From Thiemannella venezuelensis (GTDB lineage: Bacteria > Actinomycetota > Actinomycetes > Streptosporangiales > Streptosporangiaceae): DNA of 64,000 nucleotides. Below are positions 1 to 7,358 of this stretch, one piece after another. The stretch is taken from positions 1 through 64,000 of the forward strand of contig NZ_JACHJJ010000004.1 of the NCBI RefSeq assembly GCF_014203605.1, written 5' to 3'. Position numbers and translations under genes: made by a program. The notes under the pieces are model-generated. The model was given only the letters and a program-made list of their open reading frames with translations, was not told the DNA's origin and did no database searches. The first letter of the stretch is position 1. Each line of letters opens with the position of its first letter.

Positions 1-65
1 CCGCGGTCGAGCTGGCCGGGATGAGCGGTTCGCTGCGCGAGCTGGTGGGCCGCTTCACCGTCTGA
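1..65 (+). CDS. Methyl-accepting chemotaxis protein, C-terminal end (partial)
   Basis: Only the last 20 codons are inside the window; codons are in phase from base 3 and end in TGA at 63-65. The peptide ends in LRELVGRFTV after an amphipathic stretch containing AVELAGMSGSL. That ending is typical of the cytoplasmic coiled-coil tip of methyl-accepting chemotaxis receptors, which pass ligand signals to CheA/CheW. Assignment rests on this short tail alone, so it is tentative. If right, the host has a chemotaxis system, as motile-spore actinobacteria do. Confidence 0.5.
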   Translation, partial: AVELAGMSGSLRELVGRFTV

Positions 66-69
66 CCCC

Positions 70-97
70 GGGCGCCGCCCCGCGCGGGGCGGCGCCC
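70..97 (+). terminator. Terminator hairpin after the chemoreceptor gene
   Basis: Perfect 12-bp GC stem (70-81 with 86-97) and a 4-base loop, five bases after the stop codon. There is no T tract, which is common for actinobacterial terminators. Confidence 0.6.
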
Positions 98-300
98 GTC
101 GCCCCGGGTCGGAACGTGGACGTCCTGCGCGCTCAGCTCGGTGTGCGCCGTTCTCGACATTTCGGTCACTCCTTGTCGCCGGTTCCGGTCTCGGCCTCCT
201 CGCGTCGACCGGACCCGGGACAGGGGCCTTCGTCACACACCGCGCCGCCGTACGTCCTGCCCGGCCCCGCCGCACATCCCCTGCGGGGCCGGGCGGGGGC

Positions 301-468
301 CTACCTCTCGGCAGGCTCGACGGCGTGGTCGTCGGCCTCGTCGACCGGCGGGGGATTGTCACCGGCCCCGAGATCCCTGCGCAGCCGCTCGAGATCCATG
401 CTGTGGGTGCCGTACTTCAGCTGGCGGGCGACCTTCGTCTGCTTCGCCTTGGCTCGACCCCGTCCCAT
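301..468 (-). CDS. DUF3073 family small basic protein
   Basis: A 55-residue protein beginning MGRGRAKAKQTKVARQLKY, the signature of the actinobacterial DUF3073 family, whose function is unknown. The basic N-terminus is followed by an acidic, proline-rich tail (DLGAGDNPPPVDEADD). I chose the ATG at 468 rather than an in-frame ATG at 510 because family members start MGRGRAKAKQ and a GGGAG Shine-Dalgarno lies eight bases upstream. It is transcribed divergently from the ArsR-type gene. The short highly charged sequence suggests nucleic-acid binding, but that is inference. Confidence 0.85.
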   Translation of the reverse strand: MGRGRAKAKQTKVARQLKYGTHSMDLERLRRDLGAGDNPPPVDEADDHAVEPAER

Positions 469-482
469 TGGCTGCACTCCCT

Positions 483-510
483 TGTATAGGCCTACTAGGC
501 CTCTCGTCAC
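483..510 (-). promoter_or_regulatory. Candidate promoter of the DUF3073 gene
   Basis: On the minus strand a GTGACG -35-like box (505-510) sits 16 bp from a TATACA -10 box (483-488). The same CCTATAC core recurs on the plus strand at 539-545, so the divergent ArsR gene may use a related -10. Confidence 0.4.
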
Positions 511-593
511 TGTCGCATCGCAGGCATCTTACCCAAGACCTATACGAGTTGAAGAATTATGCAATTTGCTATTTTGTAAGTAGCCTGCGTTCC

Positions 594-971
594 ATGCCGG
601 TCCCGCTCTACCAGGCCAAGGCCGAGTTCTTCCGTACGCTCGGGCACCCGGTCCGCATCCGGGTGCTCGAACTGCTGAGAGACGGACCGCTGCCGGTCCG
701 CGACCTGCTGGCCGAGATCGACATCGAGGCGTCCAGCCTCTCCCAGCAACTGGCGGTGCTGCGCCGGGCCGGAATCGTGACAGCCACCCGCGAGGGTGCC
801 ACCGTGGTCTACGCCCTGTCCACTCCGGACATGGCCGGCCTGCTGACGTCGGCGCGCGCCATCCTGACCGAGGTCCTGGCCGACCAGGGCGAACTCCTCG
901 CCGAGCTGCGCGCGGAGACCGACCGCGCGGCCGCGGGCCCGGGGGCGCGGAGGGTGGCCGTCGAGCGGTGA
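594..971 (+). CDS. ArsR/SmtB-fold transcriptional regulator
   Basis: A 125-residue winged-helix regulator. Residues 8-75 carry the ArsR pattern: AEFFRTLGHPVRIRVLELL, then a recognition helix in SSLSQQLAVLRRAGIV and a wing (TREGATVVYAL). The metal-sensing Cys motif ELCVCD of arsenic and cadmium sensors is absent, so it is unlikely to sense those metals. Start chosen at ATG 594 because the open frame upstream is low-complexity and the N-terminus matches family length. Members of this subgroup often sit beside sulfate or SulP-type transporter genes, but none is visible here, so its target is unknown. An unusually AT-rich stretch precedes it (about 535-580). Confidence 0.8.
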   Translation: MPVPLYQAKAEFFRTLGHPVRIRVLELLRDGPLPVRDLLAEIDIEASSLSQQLAVLRRAGIVTATREGATVVYALSTPDMAGLLTSARAILTEVLADQGELLAELRAETDRAAAGPGARRVAVER

Positions 972-1087
972 ACGGCGGAGCCGCGGCCGCCGGCCCCTCC
1001 GGCGGGGAGCCGTGCGGAAGGGGCTCCCGCTCCGGACTGGTACGGCCCGGAGCTTCCTTCTGGCCGCCCGCCGGGCAAAATTAGGGC

Positions 1088-1942
1088 GTGGGCAGGAGGA
1101 TCGGGACGGTAGGGATGGACGATCGCGAGCATGAACGGCTCTCGCCGCTGCTGGGTCAGCTGTTCCCTGACGGCGGTGACGGGCGGGTGCTCGGGATCGA
1201 GCTGCCGCCCGGGGACGTCGTCTGGCCCGACCCCGGCTACGCGCGGCTCCTGACCCACCGGCGGCCGGCGTTCTGGCTCAGCGAGGCGGCGGTCTCCGCC
1301 GAGCTCTGGACCGTGCTGCGGGCCGAGCACCCGCGCTCGGGGCTCTGGCCGGTTCTGCTGGAGGACTCCGTCCAGCCGTGGTCGGCCGGGCAGGTCGCCC
1401 CGGACGCCGCCGCGGAGATCGACAACTACCACGTCTCCGCGTTCATGGCCGAGGTGTGGGCGGACTGGACCGGCAAGGCCCACGCCGACCAGGTGGAGAT
1501 CCTGGCCCCGTTCGGCCCCAGATGCCCGGGGCCCGCCGCGCCGGGGCCGCCGGGTGCCGACCCGGGGGCGGTCGCCGACTGGTACGCCGGGATCGTGGCC
1601 GAGCGCCGGACCCCGCTGGGGCTGGTGGCCGTGGAGCGGGGGGCCGACGCGCTGGCCGTCATGGGCTGGCAGGGCGCGCTGAACCACAACGAGTGGATGG
1701 TCCCGCTGGCGGCCGTGGTGCGCAGCTGGGAGGAGCGGTTCGGCGCGCGGGTGGTCGGCATGGGGTTCAACACCCTGGACCTGAGCGTCGCCGCGCCGCC
1801 GGTGACCGCGGAGCACGCCCTGCACGTGGCGGCCGAGCACTGGACGTTCTGCCCCGACAGCGTCGTCTACGGGGCCGGATCGCTGATCGACTACGCCGAG
1901 CAGATCAGGGGGAGGAACGCCTGGTCGTTCTGGTGGGACTGA
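1088..1942 (+). CDS. DUF4253 domain-containing protein
   Basis: About 284 residues. The C-terminal third matches DUF4253: a MGWQG motif, RSWEERFGARVVGMGF, then AEHWTFCPDSV and the closing WSFWWD. The function of this family is unknown; in other bacteria such genes are often near polymorphic toxin or secretion loci, which are not seen here. The start is uncertain: GTG 1088 gives the longest frame, while ATG 1115 has AGGAGG 15 bases upstream. No signal peptide or membrane segment is visible, so it is probably cytoplasmic. It stands alone between the ArsR gene and the hydrolase. Confidence 0.7.
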   Translation: MGRRIGTVGMDDREHERLSPLLGQLFPDGGDGRVLGIELPPGDVVWPDPGYARLLTHRRPAFWLSEAAVSAELWTVLRAEHPRSGLWPVLLEDSVQPWSAGQVAPDAAAEIDNYHVSAFMAEVWADWTGKAHADQVEILAPFGPRCPGPAAPGPPGADPGAVADWYAGIVAERRTPLGLVAVERGADALAVMGWQGALNHNEWMVPLAAVVRSWEERFGARVVGMGFNTLDLSVAAPPVTAEHALHVAAEHWTFCPDSVVYGAGSLIDYAEQIRGRNAWSFWWD

Positions 1943-1954
1943 CCGCGGCGGCTC

Positions 1955-1984
1955 TTGCGCGCCCTGTCGCCGAATGCGATTCTG
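1955..1984 (+). promoter_or_regulatory. Candidate promoter of the alpha/beta hydrolase gene
   Basis: TTGCGC (1955-1960) lies 18 bp before GATTCT (1979-1984). The -10 box overlaps the first of two operator dyads, so a bound repressor would block it. Confidence 0.4.
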
Positions 1985-2026
1985 GTTCACCGAATCAGAA
2001 GGAGATTCTGTTTCGGCGAACCAGAG
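1980..2026. promoter_or_regulatory. Two tandem operator-like dyads
   Basis: Copy 1 (1980-2000) is TTCTGGTTC, three bases, GAATCAGAA. Copy 2 (2006-2026) is TTCTGTTTC, three bases, GAACCAGAG. Each is an imperfect dyad with nine-base arms; they are spaced 26 bp centre to centre. Copy 2 runs into the Shine-Dalgarno of the hydrolase. The pattern fits a repressor such as a TetR-family protein; its identity is unknown. Confidence 0.65.
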
Positions 2027-2033
2027 GAGTGCC

Positions 2034-2888
2034 ATGGTCCTGCGCGCCCCGGCGAACGGCATCGAGATCGCCTACGACACCTTCGGCTCCCCCGGGGACC
2101 GCCCGCTCCTCCTGGTCATGGGACTCGCGTCCCAGCTGATCCACTGGGACGAGGAGTTCTGCGGGATGCTCGCGGAGCGGGGTCACCACGTGGTGCGGTT
2201 CGACAACCGGGACGTCGGCGAGTCCACCCATCTCCACGAGGCCGGAGCACCGCAGCCGGGCGGGGCGGCGCCGTACCTGATCGGCGACATGGCCGACGAC
2301 GCGGCCGGGCTGCTCGACGCGCTCGGCCTGGACTCGGCCCACGTGGTCGGCGTCTCGATGGGCGGCATGATCGCCCAGTCGATGGCCATCCGCCACCCGG
2401 GCAGGGTCCGCAGCCTGACCTCGATCATGTCCACGCCGAGCCCCCAGGCCGCCCCGCCCACCGAGGCGGCCATGGCGGCGCTCATGTCTCCGCCCTCGCC
2501 CGACCGGGAGGCGGCCGTCCGGCGGGCGCTGGAGACCTGGAAGGTCATCGGCTCGCCCGGCTACCCCTTCGACGCCGAGCGGATCGCCAGGGTCGCCGGG
2601 CTGAGCTACGACCGCGCCTACGATCCGGCCGGGGTGGCCAGGCAGTTCGCCGCGATCGTCGCCTCGGGCGACCGCGCGCCGCAGCTCGGGGAGCTGTCGG
2701 TGCCCGCCCTGGTGCTCCACGGGGAGGAGGACCAGCTCGTGCCGCTGCCGGGCGGGACCGCCACGGCGGACGCCGTCCCGGGGGCCAAGCTGGTGACCTT
2801 CCCCGGCATGGGCCACGACCTGCCGCGCGCGCTCTGGCCCGAGATCGTCGGCGCGATCGCCGACCTCACCGCCGCCGCGGAGCGCTAG
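2034..2888 (+). CDS. Alpha/beta-fold hydrolase
   Basis: A 284-residue alpha/beta hydrolase. The nucleophile elbow is GVSMGGM (Ser near residue 108). An Asp follows in GEEDQLVP and the catalytic His is in GMGHDLP near the C-terminus. The oxyanion region VMGLASQLIHWD fits the family. The start is ATG 2034, preceded by AGAGGAG; an upstream ATG at 1974 would put the operator dyads inside the coding region. Closest family type is non-haem haloperoxidase/esterase-like hydrolases; the substrate cannot be read from sequence. The tandem dyads upstream imply induction by a small molecule. Confidence 0.85.
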   Translation: MVLRAPANGIEIAYDTFGSPGDRPLLLVMGLASQLIHWDEEFCGMLAERGHHVVRFDNRDVGESTHLHEAGAPQPGGAAPYLIGDMADDAAGLLDALGLDSAHVVGVSMGGMIAQSMAIRHPGRVRSLTSIMSTPSPQAAPPTEAAMAALMSPPSPDREAAVRRALETWKVIGSPGYPFDAERIARVAGLSYDRAYDPAGVARQFAAIVASGDRAPQLGELSVPALVLHGEEDQLVPLPGGTATADAVPGAKLVTFPGMGHDLPRALWPEIVGAIADLTAAAER

Positions 2889-2917
2889 GCGGGCCGCGGC
2901 TCCGCCTGCGGCCCGCC
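2888..2917. terminator. Terminator between converging genes
   Basis: A 10-bp GC stem (2888-2897 with 2908-2917) starts in the last base of the hydrolase stop codon and lies before the end of the converging roadblock operon. Confidence 0.55.
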
Positions 2918-2944
2918 TCCCGGGGCGAGGCCGCAGGCGGAGGA

Positions 2945-3316
2945 TCAGACCTCCAGCTTCTCCTCGATGCTCTTGAGATTGTGCCGCGCCAGCGCCAGGT
3001 TGGCCCGGCCGCGGTCGAGCGCGAGGTAGAGGAAGAGTCCCTTGCCGCCCCGGCCGGTGATCGGCCGGATGACGTGGTACTGGCTGGAGAGCGTGATGAG
3101 GATGTCCTCGATGGCCTCCTTGAGGCCGAGGGACTCCATCGTGCGGAGCTTGGCCTTGACGACCTCGGTGTTGCCCGCCGCGGCCACCTGGAGGTCCAGG
3201 TCCTTGGAGCCGCCCAGGGCGCCCAGGGCCATCCCGCTGTTGTAGTCCACGACCACCGCGCCGACGGCGCCGTCGATCGCCATCATCTCCTTGAGGGAGA
3301 CGTCCATGCTGGCCAT
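2945..3316 (-). CDS. Roadblock/LC7 domain protein (last gene of operon)
   Basis: A 123-residue single-domain roadblock/LC7 protein: MMAIDGAVGAVVVDYNSGMALG at the start of the fold, a central helix with NTEVVKAK, and beta strands with IEDILITLSSQYHVIRPI. Roadblock proteins dimerise and act as activators or scaffolds of small Ras-like GTPases (MglB with MglA, for example). It is the fourth gene of a minus-strand operon, 13 bp after the second roadblock gene. No GTPase gene is adjacent. A cytoplasmic location is expected because no signal or membrane segment is seen. Confidence 0.85.
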   Translation of the reverse strand: MASMDVSLKEMMAIDGAVGAVVVDYNSGMALGALGGSKDLDLQVAAAGNTEVVKAKLRTMESLGLKEAIEDILITLSSQYHVIRPITGRGGKGLFLYLALDRGRANLALARHNLKSIEEKLEV

Positions 3317-3329
3317 TGCCTTCTCCGAT

Positions 3330-3710
3330 TCACTTGGTGAGCGACATGCGTCTGGTGATGGCGGCGAGGTTCGCCGCCGTCTTGCGGCCCTCCAGTCGCA
3401 GCAGCCCGAGGTTGGCGCCCGGGCGGGCCAGGACTGTAAGGACGATCTTGGGGCCCGCGGCGTAGAAGGCCGCGTAGCCGTTGGTGCCGGAGATCAGGGT
3501 CTCCTCCAGCGCTCCCTTGTCGACGATGCTCGTCATCCGGCGGCTGAGGGCCAGCAGTGCGGACGAGAGCGCGCCGGCCTGCTCGACCTCTCCGGCCAGG
3601 TCGCTGGCGATCGGCAGCCCGTCCACGCTGCACGCGATGCTCCCGCTCACGTCGGGCATGCGCTGGCGGAGCAGGGCCATCTCCCGGTGCACCTCGTCTC
3701 GCAGTTCCAC
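3330..3710 (-). CDS. Roadblock/LC7 domain protein
   Basis: About 126 residues of roadblock/LC7 fold (GSIACSVDGLPIASDL, then TLISGTNGYAAFYAAGPKIVLTVL written here in two parts of the core strands). The start is open to choice. A strong GGAAGGAGG lies directly before ATG 3716 and six bases before GTG 3710, so I use GTG 3710. A longer form from ATG 3758 is also possible, since a GAGG precedes it just after the upstream gene. It shares the operon with two other roadblock proteins but is clearly diverged from them. Role as a GTPase partner is inferred from the family. Confidence 0.8.
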   Translation of the reverse strand: MELRDEVHREMALLRQRMPDVSGSIACSVDGLPIASDLAGEVEQAGALSSALLALSRRMTSIVDKGALEETLISGTNGYAAFYAAGPKIVLTVLARPGANLGLLRLEGRKTAANLAAITRRMSLTK

Positions 3711-3768
3711 GGGCATCCTCCTTCCGATCCACTTCAAGGTCCGCAACCTCATGAGCATGGAGCCGACC

Positions 3769-4707
3769 TCATGTGAGCGCCTCCAACGCGTTCCTCAGCC
3801 GGATGAGCAGGCTCACGTCGGCGGGGTCGCCCGTCGTCTGGGGGAGCCGGCCCCCGCCGGGGGAGGGGCCGGTCCCCCGTTCCGGGACGTCCCGGACGGT
3901 GTCCGCCCGCCTGGGCAGCGCGCCGGCGGGCGGGCCGGCCGGCGCCGCGGGCGGGAGCTCGGGCGGTCTTCCGGGCGGTGCCGCTCCGGAGGGCGCCGCC
4001 CTGGAGGGCGCCGTTCCGGCCGGGACGCCGTCCGGGGCGCCGGGCGCGGGCTCCGGCACGCGCAGGAGCCCGGCCGCGGCGAGCTGCCGTACGGCGAGCA
4101 GCACCGAGTAGACGGGCCGGCCGAGTTTCCGGGCCAGCTCGGCGGGGGTCGCGGTGGAGTCCGTGCCGACCAGCACCTCCCACTGGAGAGAGGTCAGCAT
4201 GACCCGCTGGGCGGGGATGCGTCCCAGCGGGACGACCGGAAGGGCGTCCAACCCGGTGGACGGCCAGGCCTGGTCCAACTGCGCTCTCCTTCGCCTGCAC
4301 TCCCTGACCAGTCCGGTCACGTCGAAATACCACTGGGGCCCGAGCCAGTGCCGCTCGCCCGGGCGGAACCGGGGCCGGACGCCGGAGGCCTGGAGGAGGA
4401 AGAACACGGCGTCGAGCACCGCTCCCAGCACGCAGAACTCCAGCTCGCCCCGGGTGAGCACGCCCCGCTCGACCAGCCGGTCACCGCCCCACAGTCCCTC
4501 GCCCGCGGCCTGCCTGGCCTGCCGTACGGCGTAGGCGGAGACCCGGCCGCTGGTGGTCAGCAGGTCCTCCACCCGGGGACAGGAGGGGCTCTCGGCGTAG
4601 GTCACGCGACCGTCGGTGAGGTAGAGCGCCCCGGCCTTTCCGAGCCGCAGGGAACCGGTCGCCCGGTCCTCGGCGAGTCCGCTGAGTATGCTCTCGACGG
4701 TCGGCAT
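3769..4707 (-). CDS. DUF4388 (PATAN-type) domain protein with Pro/Ala-rich tail
   Basis: A 312-residue protein. Residues 5-130 match the DUF4388/PATAN region: ESILSGLAEDRATGSLRLG, ALYLTDGRVTYAESP and RVEDLLTTSGRV. Residues 180-210 form a winged-helix-like segment (PAELARKLGRPVYSVLLAVRQLAAAGLL). A Pro/Ala/Gly-rich linker of about 80 residues precedes a short final helix. PATAN proteins are linked to two-component and GTPase-based signalling. It lies 3 bp after the first roadblock gene and before the other two, so the four products probably form one signalling module. DNA binding is possible but not shown. Confidence 0.75.
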   Translation of the reverse strand: MPTVESILSGLAEDRATGSLRLGKAGALYLTDGRVTYAESPSCPRVEDLLTTSGRVSAYAVRQARQAAGEGLWGGDRLVERGVLTRGELEFCVLGAVLDAVFFLLQASGVRPRFRPGERHWLGPQWYFDVTGLVRECRRRRAQLDQAWPSTGLDALPVVPLGRIPAQRVMLTSLQWEVLVGTDSTATPAELARKLGRPVYSVLLAVRQLAAAGLLRVPEPAPGAPDGVPAGTAPSRAAPSGAAPPGRPPELPPAAPAGPPAGALPRRADTVRDVPERGTGPSPGGGRLPQTTGDPADVSLLIRLRNALEALT

Positions 4708-4710
4708 GGC

Positions 4711-5091
4711 TTATGTCGTTATGAGCCGGCCCGAGAGCGACTGGAGCCGGTGGCGGGCAAGGGCCAGATTGGATCTTTCCAGATCGAGGCGGACGTATAT
4801 CACTAAAGGTCCGTCGAATATGGTCTCCAGCGGTCTCAGCAAATGGTGGCCGCTGTCCGTCGTCACGATCATGTCGTTGATCCGGACGGTTCCGGTGGGG
4901 GAGGCCGTGGCGAGTCCGTCCAGCGTCGCCCGGAGTGTCTCGCTGAGTCCCGCGGCGGATTTCTCCACGTCGGTGTGGCGGCTGCCGCCGCCGACCCCCA
5001 CCGCCATCCCGCTGGTCTGGTCGATCATGATCGCGTCCAGCGCACCGGGTATCGCCATCACCTCGGTGAGGCACTCCTCGATTCCGAGCAC
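4711..5091 (-). CDS. Roadblock/LC7 domain protein (first gene of operon)
   Basis: A 126-residue roadblock/LC7 protein: MLGIEECLTEVMAIPGALDA, a GMAVGVGGGS turn, then VRINDMIVTTDSGHHLLRPL and a C-terminal helix NLALARHRLQSLSGRL. It resembles the last gene of the operon in the closing helix (both have NLALARH), which suggests duplication. It heads the operon and the next gene starts 3 bp after its stop. Upstream sequence (5092-5200) is less GC-rich than its surroundings and probably holds the operon promoter. Confidence 0.85.
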   Translation of the reverse strand: MLGIEECLTEVMAIPGALDAIMIDQTSGMAVGVGGGSRHTDVEKSAAGLSETLRATLDGLATASPTGTVRINDMIVTTDSGHHLLRPLETIFDGPLVIYVRLDLERSNLALARHRLQSLSGRLITT

Positions 5092-5219
5092 TAGATCTCC
5101 CTCGCCGACGGCTGTGGAAAAACGTCGTCCGGCCAGAGTAGAGATATGCAGAAGGGTGCTAAGTGCCCTGATTAGAAATGAGTTGTCGTGAGATAGAGGA
5201 TTTAACTACCGGGTAGAAA

Positions 5220-5243
5220 GATGTGCACCCCGGGTGGGACATC
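5220..5243 (-). terminator. Possible terminator of the DUF4032 gene
   Basis: An imperfect hairpin (GATGT with ACATC as the outer stem, CAC with GTG inside) lies two bases after the stop codon on the minus strand. Weak evidence. Confidence 0.35.
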
Positions 5244-5245
5244 CC

Positions 5246-6460
5246 CTACAGGACTTCGGAGATAAGTGCCTTCTCGTCCGGCTTGAAAACAAGAACATTC
5301 TTCACGTAGGACTGCACGGCGGTCGGCAGCCCGACGTCGTTGCCCGCCTCCTGGGACATGAACCAGCGGTGGTCGAGCACCTCGTGGAAGAGCTGGGCCG
5401 GCTCCAGCTTGCGCCGCATCTCCTGCGGGACGGCCTCGATCGTCGGCTGGAACACCTCGGCCAGCCAGCGGTGGGCCACGATCGCCTCGTCCTCGTGGCG
5501 CAGGCCGTACGAGACCCGGAAGGAGTCGAGGTCGTTGAGGAGCCGCCGGGCCTGGTTCTCCTCCACGTCCAGGCCGGTGAGGCGGAGCAGCCTGCGCTGG
5601 TGGTGGCCGGCGTCGACGACCTTGGGGCGGACGATCAGGCGGCCGGTGCCGGCCTTGCGGCGGACCATCATCTCGGCGACGTCGAATCCGAGCCGGTTGA
5701 GCCGCCGGATGCGCTTGTCGATCATGTGCCAGTCGACCTCGTCGATGATCTCCTCGGAGGTGAGCTCGCCCCAGAGCCGGTGGTAGCGCCCGCAGATGGA
5801 GTCGGCGACCTCCTCGGGGTCGAGGGAGGGGTGCAGCAGGCCGCCGGCCTCCAGGTCGAGCATCTCGCCGTAGATGTTGGTGTGCGCGACGTCGATGTCG
5901 TGCAGCCGCTGGCCCTCGCTGATCATCGGGTGGAGCTCGCCGGTCTCGGCGTCGACCAGGTAGGCGGCGAAGGAGCCCGCGTCCCTGCGGAACAGGATGT
6001 TCGACAGCGAGCAGTCGCCCCAGTAGAAGCCGGTCAGGTGGAGCCGGACGAGCAGGACGGCCAGCGCGTCGAGGAAGCGGTTGAGCGTGTCGGGCCGGAT
6101 CGTCCCCGACATCACCGCCCGGTAGGGAAGGGAGAACTGCAGGTGCTGAGTGATCAGCGCCGAGTCCAGCGGCTCGCCGTCGGCGCCGGTGCGCCCGGTC
6201 ACCACCGCCACCGGCTCCACCGCGGGCGTGTCCAGCCGGTGCAGGTCCCAGAGCAGGCGGTACTCCCGCTTGGCGAAGTGCTCGCTGATCTCCTTGACCG
6301 CGTACACCCTGCCGGAGAGCCGGACGAAGCGGACCACGTGCCGGGAGATGCCGCGGGGGAGCGAGACCAGGTGGTGCTCCGGCCACCGCTCCAGCGGGAG
6401 GTCCCAGGGCAGGCGGAGCAGGTCCGGGTCGCTGGGGGCGCCGGTGAGCTGCAGGGGCAT
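5246..6460 (-). CDS. DUF4032 protein with kinase-like fold
   Basis: A 404-residue protein of the DUF4032 family, found widely in actinobacteria. The N-terminal 190 residues look like a lipopolysaccharide-kinase/protein-kinase fold: YAVKEI as the ATP-anchoring Lys, YWGDCSLSNILF as the catalytic loop (GD in place of HRD) and LVDAETGE as the metal-binding Asp region. The C-terminal half, from about residue 220, is the DUF4032 part (HMIDKRIRRLNRLGFDVAEM). It starts 4 bp after the aldolase stop, so both are probably one transcript. Substrate unknown; a small-molecule kinase is more likely than a protein kinase, by inference. Confidence 0.75.
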   Translation of the reverse strand: MPLQLTGAPSDPDLLRLPWDLPLERWPEHHLVSLPRGISRHVVRFVRLSGRVYAVKEISEHFAKREYRLLWDLHRLDTPAVEPVAVVTGRTGADGEPLDSALITQHLQFSLPYRAVMSGTIRPDTLNRFLDALAVLLVRLHLTGFYWGDCSLSNILFRRDAGSFAAYLVDAETGELHPMISEGQRLHDIDVAHTNIYGEMLDLEAGGLLHPSLDPEEVADSICGRYHRLWGELTSEEIIDEVDWHMIDKRIRRLNRLGFDVAEMMVRRKAGTGRLIVRPKVVDAGHHQRRLLRLTGLDVEENQARRLLNDLDSFRVSYGLRHEDEAIVAHRWLAEVFQPTIEAVPQEMRRKLEPAQLFHEVLDHRWFMSQEAGNDVGLPTAVQSYVKNVLVFKPDEKALISEVL

Positions 6461-6464
6461 GGAG

Positions 6465-7112
6465 TCAGTCCTCGCGGGTCGGGTAGACGGGGGGATCGAA
6501 GGCGCGCCGGACCACCGCGGCGAGCTGCTCCTCGGTGAGCACGCGGGGCTCCCCGACGGACCTGGCCCGCACGTAGACCTCGCAGAGCCACTCCAGCAGC
6601 CGGGTGGCCTCGAAGGCCTTGTCCAGGTCGTCGCCTATCGTGACCCCGCCGTGGTTGGCCAGCAGCGCGGCCTGGCGGCCGGCGAGCGCGTCCCGTACGG
6701 CGGCGGCGAGCTCGGGAGTGCCGTAGGTGGCGTACTCGGCGACCCTGACGGTCCCGCCGAGCAGCAGCGCGTTGTAGTGGACCGGCGGCAGCTCGGTCAT
6801 GGTGGTGGCGACCACGGTGCCGAAGACGGAGTGGGTGTGCACGACCGCCTGCGCCCCGGTGCTCGCGTAGACCGCCAGGTGCATCGGGGTCTCGGAGGAC
6901 GGCTGCAGCCCGCCCTCGACCAGGTGGCCCTCGACGTCGAGCACCGGGCAGGCCTCCGGCTCCAGCCGGTCGAGGGGCACTCCGCCGGGCGTCACCGCGA
7001 CCAGGTCGCCGACCCGGACGCTCAGGTTCCCGGCGGCTCCGACGACGAGGCCGGTTCCGGCGGCCCGGCGGCCGTATTCACAGAGCAGGCGGCGCTGCTC
7101 GGCCAGCAACAT
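6465..7112 (-). CDS. Class II aldolase/adducin family protein (fuculose-phosphate aldolase type)
   Basis: A 215-residue class II aldolase. The zinc site is complete: SSETPMH (Glu), VVHTHS (two His) and LLANHGG (third His), plus the phosphate-binding GAAGNLSVR near residue 28. Enzymes of this family cleave sugar phosphates such as L-fuculose-1-phosphate or act as epimerases. The start at 7112 gives family-typical length. It is the first gene of an operon with DUF4032. Two dyads lie upstream: a 20-bp AT-rich dyad at 7135-7154 and a DasR-type box at 7159-7174. This suggests control by sugar phosphate, possibly within the amino-sugar regulon; that link is inference. Confidence 0.8.
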   Translation of the reverse strand: MLLAEQRRLLCEYGRRAAGTGLVVGAAGNLSVRVGDLVAVTPGGVPLDRLEPEACPVLDVEGHLVEGGLQPSSETPMHLAVYASTGAQAVVHTHSVFGTVVATTMTELPPVHYNALLLGGTVRVAEYATYGTPELAAAVRDALAGRQAALLANHGGVTIGDDLDKAFEATRLLEWLCEVYVRARSVGEPRVLTEEQLAAVVRRAFDPPVYPTRED

Positions 7113-7134
7113 GGGGCTAAAAGTAGGGGATTGC

Positions 7135-7154
7135 GATATTTATGAGCAAATATC
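7135..7154. promoter_or_regulatory. Operator-like dyad upstream of the aldolase operon
   Basis: GATATTT (7135-7141), six bases, AAATATC (7148-7154): a perfect dyad in an otherwise GC-rich region, 22 bases upstream of the aldolase ATG. It may overlap the -10 region on the minus strand. Confidence 0.5.
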
Positions 7155-7158
7155 CTCT

Positions 7159-7174
7159 ACTGGTCTAGACCGGC
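7159..7174. promoter_or_regulatory. DasR-type box (dre) 1
   Basis: ACTGGTCTAGACCGGC matches the DasR responsive element consensus (ACTGGTCTAGACCAGT-like) around a perfect GGTCTAGACC core. DasR is the GntR/HutC-family repressor of GlcNAc and chitin genes, released by glucosamine-6-phosphate. This copy is nearer to the aldolase gene than to ngcE. Confidence 0.75.
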
Positions 7175-7333
7175 GGTGGCCTCGCTGGATCCGAGGGCGC
7201 CGGGCCCGCGCCGGGGCGGGGGATATCGCCTTGCTGATCAGGTGCGAAGTATGAGGTACGGTATGCCGATCTGCCAGGAGACATCCCTTGTGTTTGGCGG
7301 CTTTCTACCGGAAGTGTCGCGAGGACATCACGG

Positions 7334-7349
7334 CTCGGTCTAGACCGGA
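7334..7349. promoter_or_regulatory. DasR-type box (dre) 2
   Basis: CTCGGTCTAGACCGGA has the same perfect ten-base core as the first box. It lies 9 bp upstream of the predicted -35 box of ngcE. Confidence 0.75.
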
Positions 7350-7358
7350 TGCGGACTC

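Noticed and set aside
559-579. A six-codon leader peptide (MQFAIL) before the ArsR gene
   Set aside because: No ribosome site and no attenuator structure; likely a chance ATG in AT-rich promoter DNA.
594-971. Arsenic- or cadmium-sensing regulator
   Set aside because: The Cys metal-binding motif is absent and no resistance genes are adjacent.
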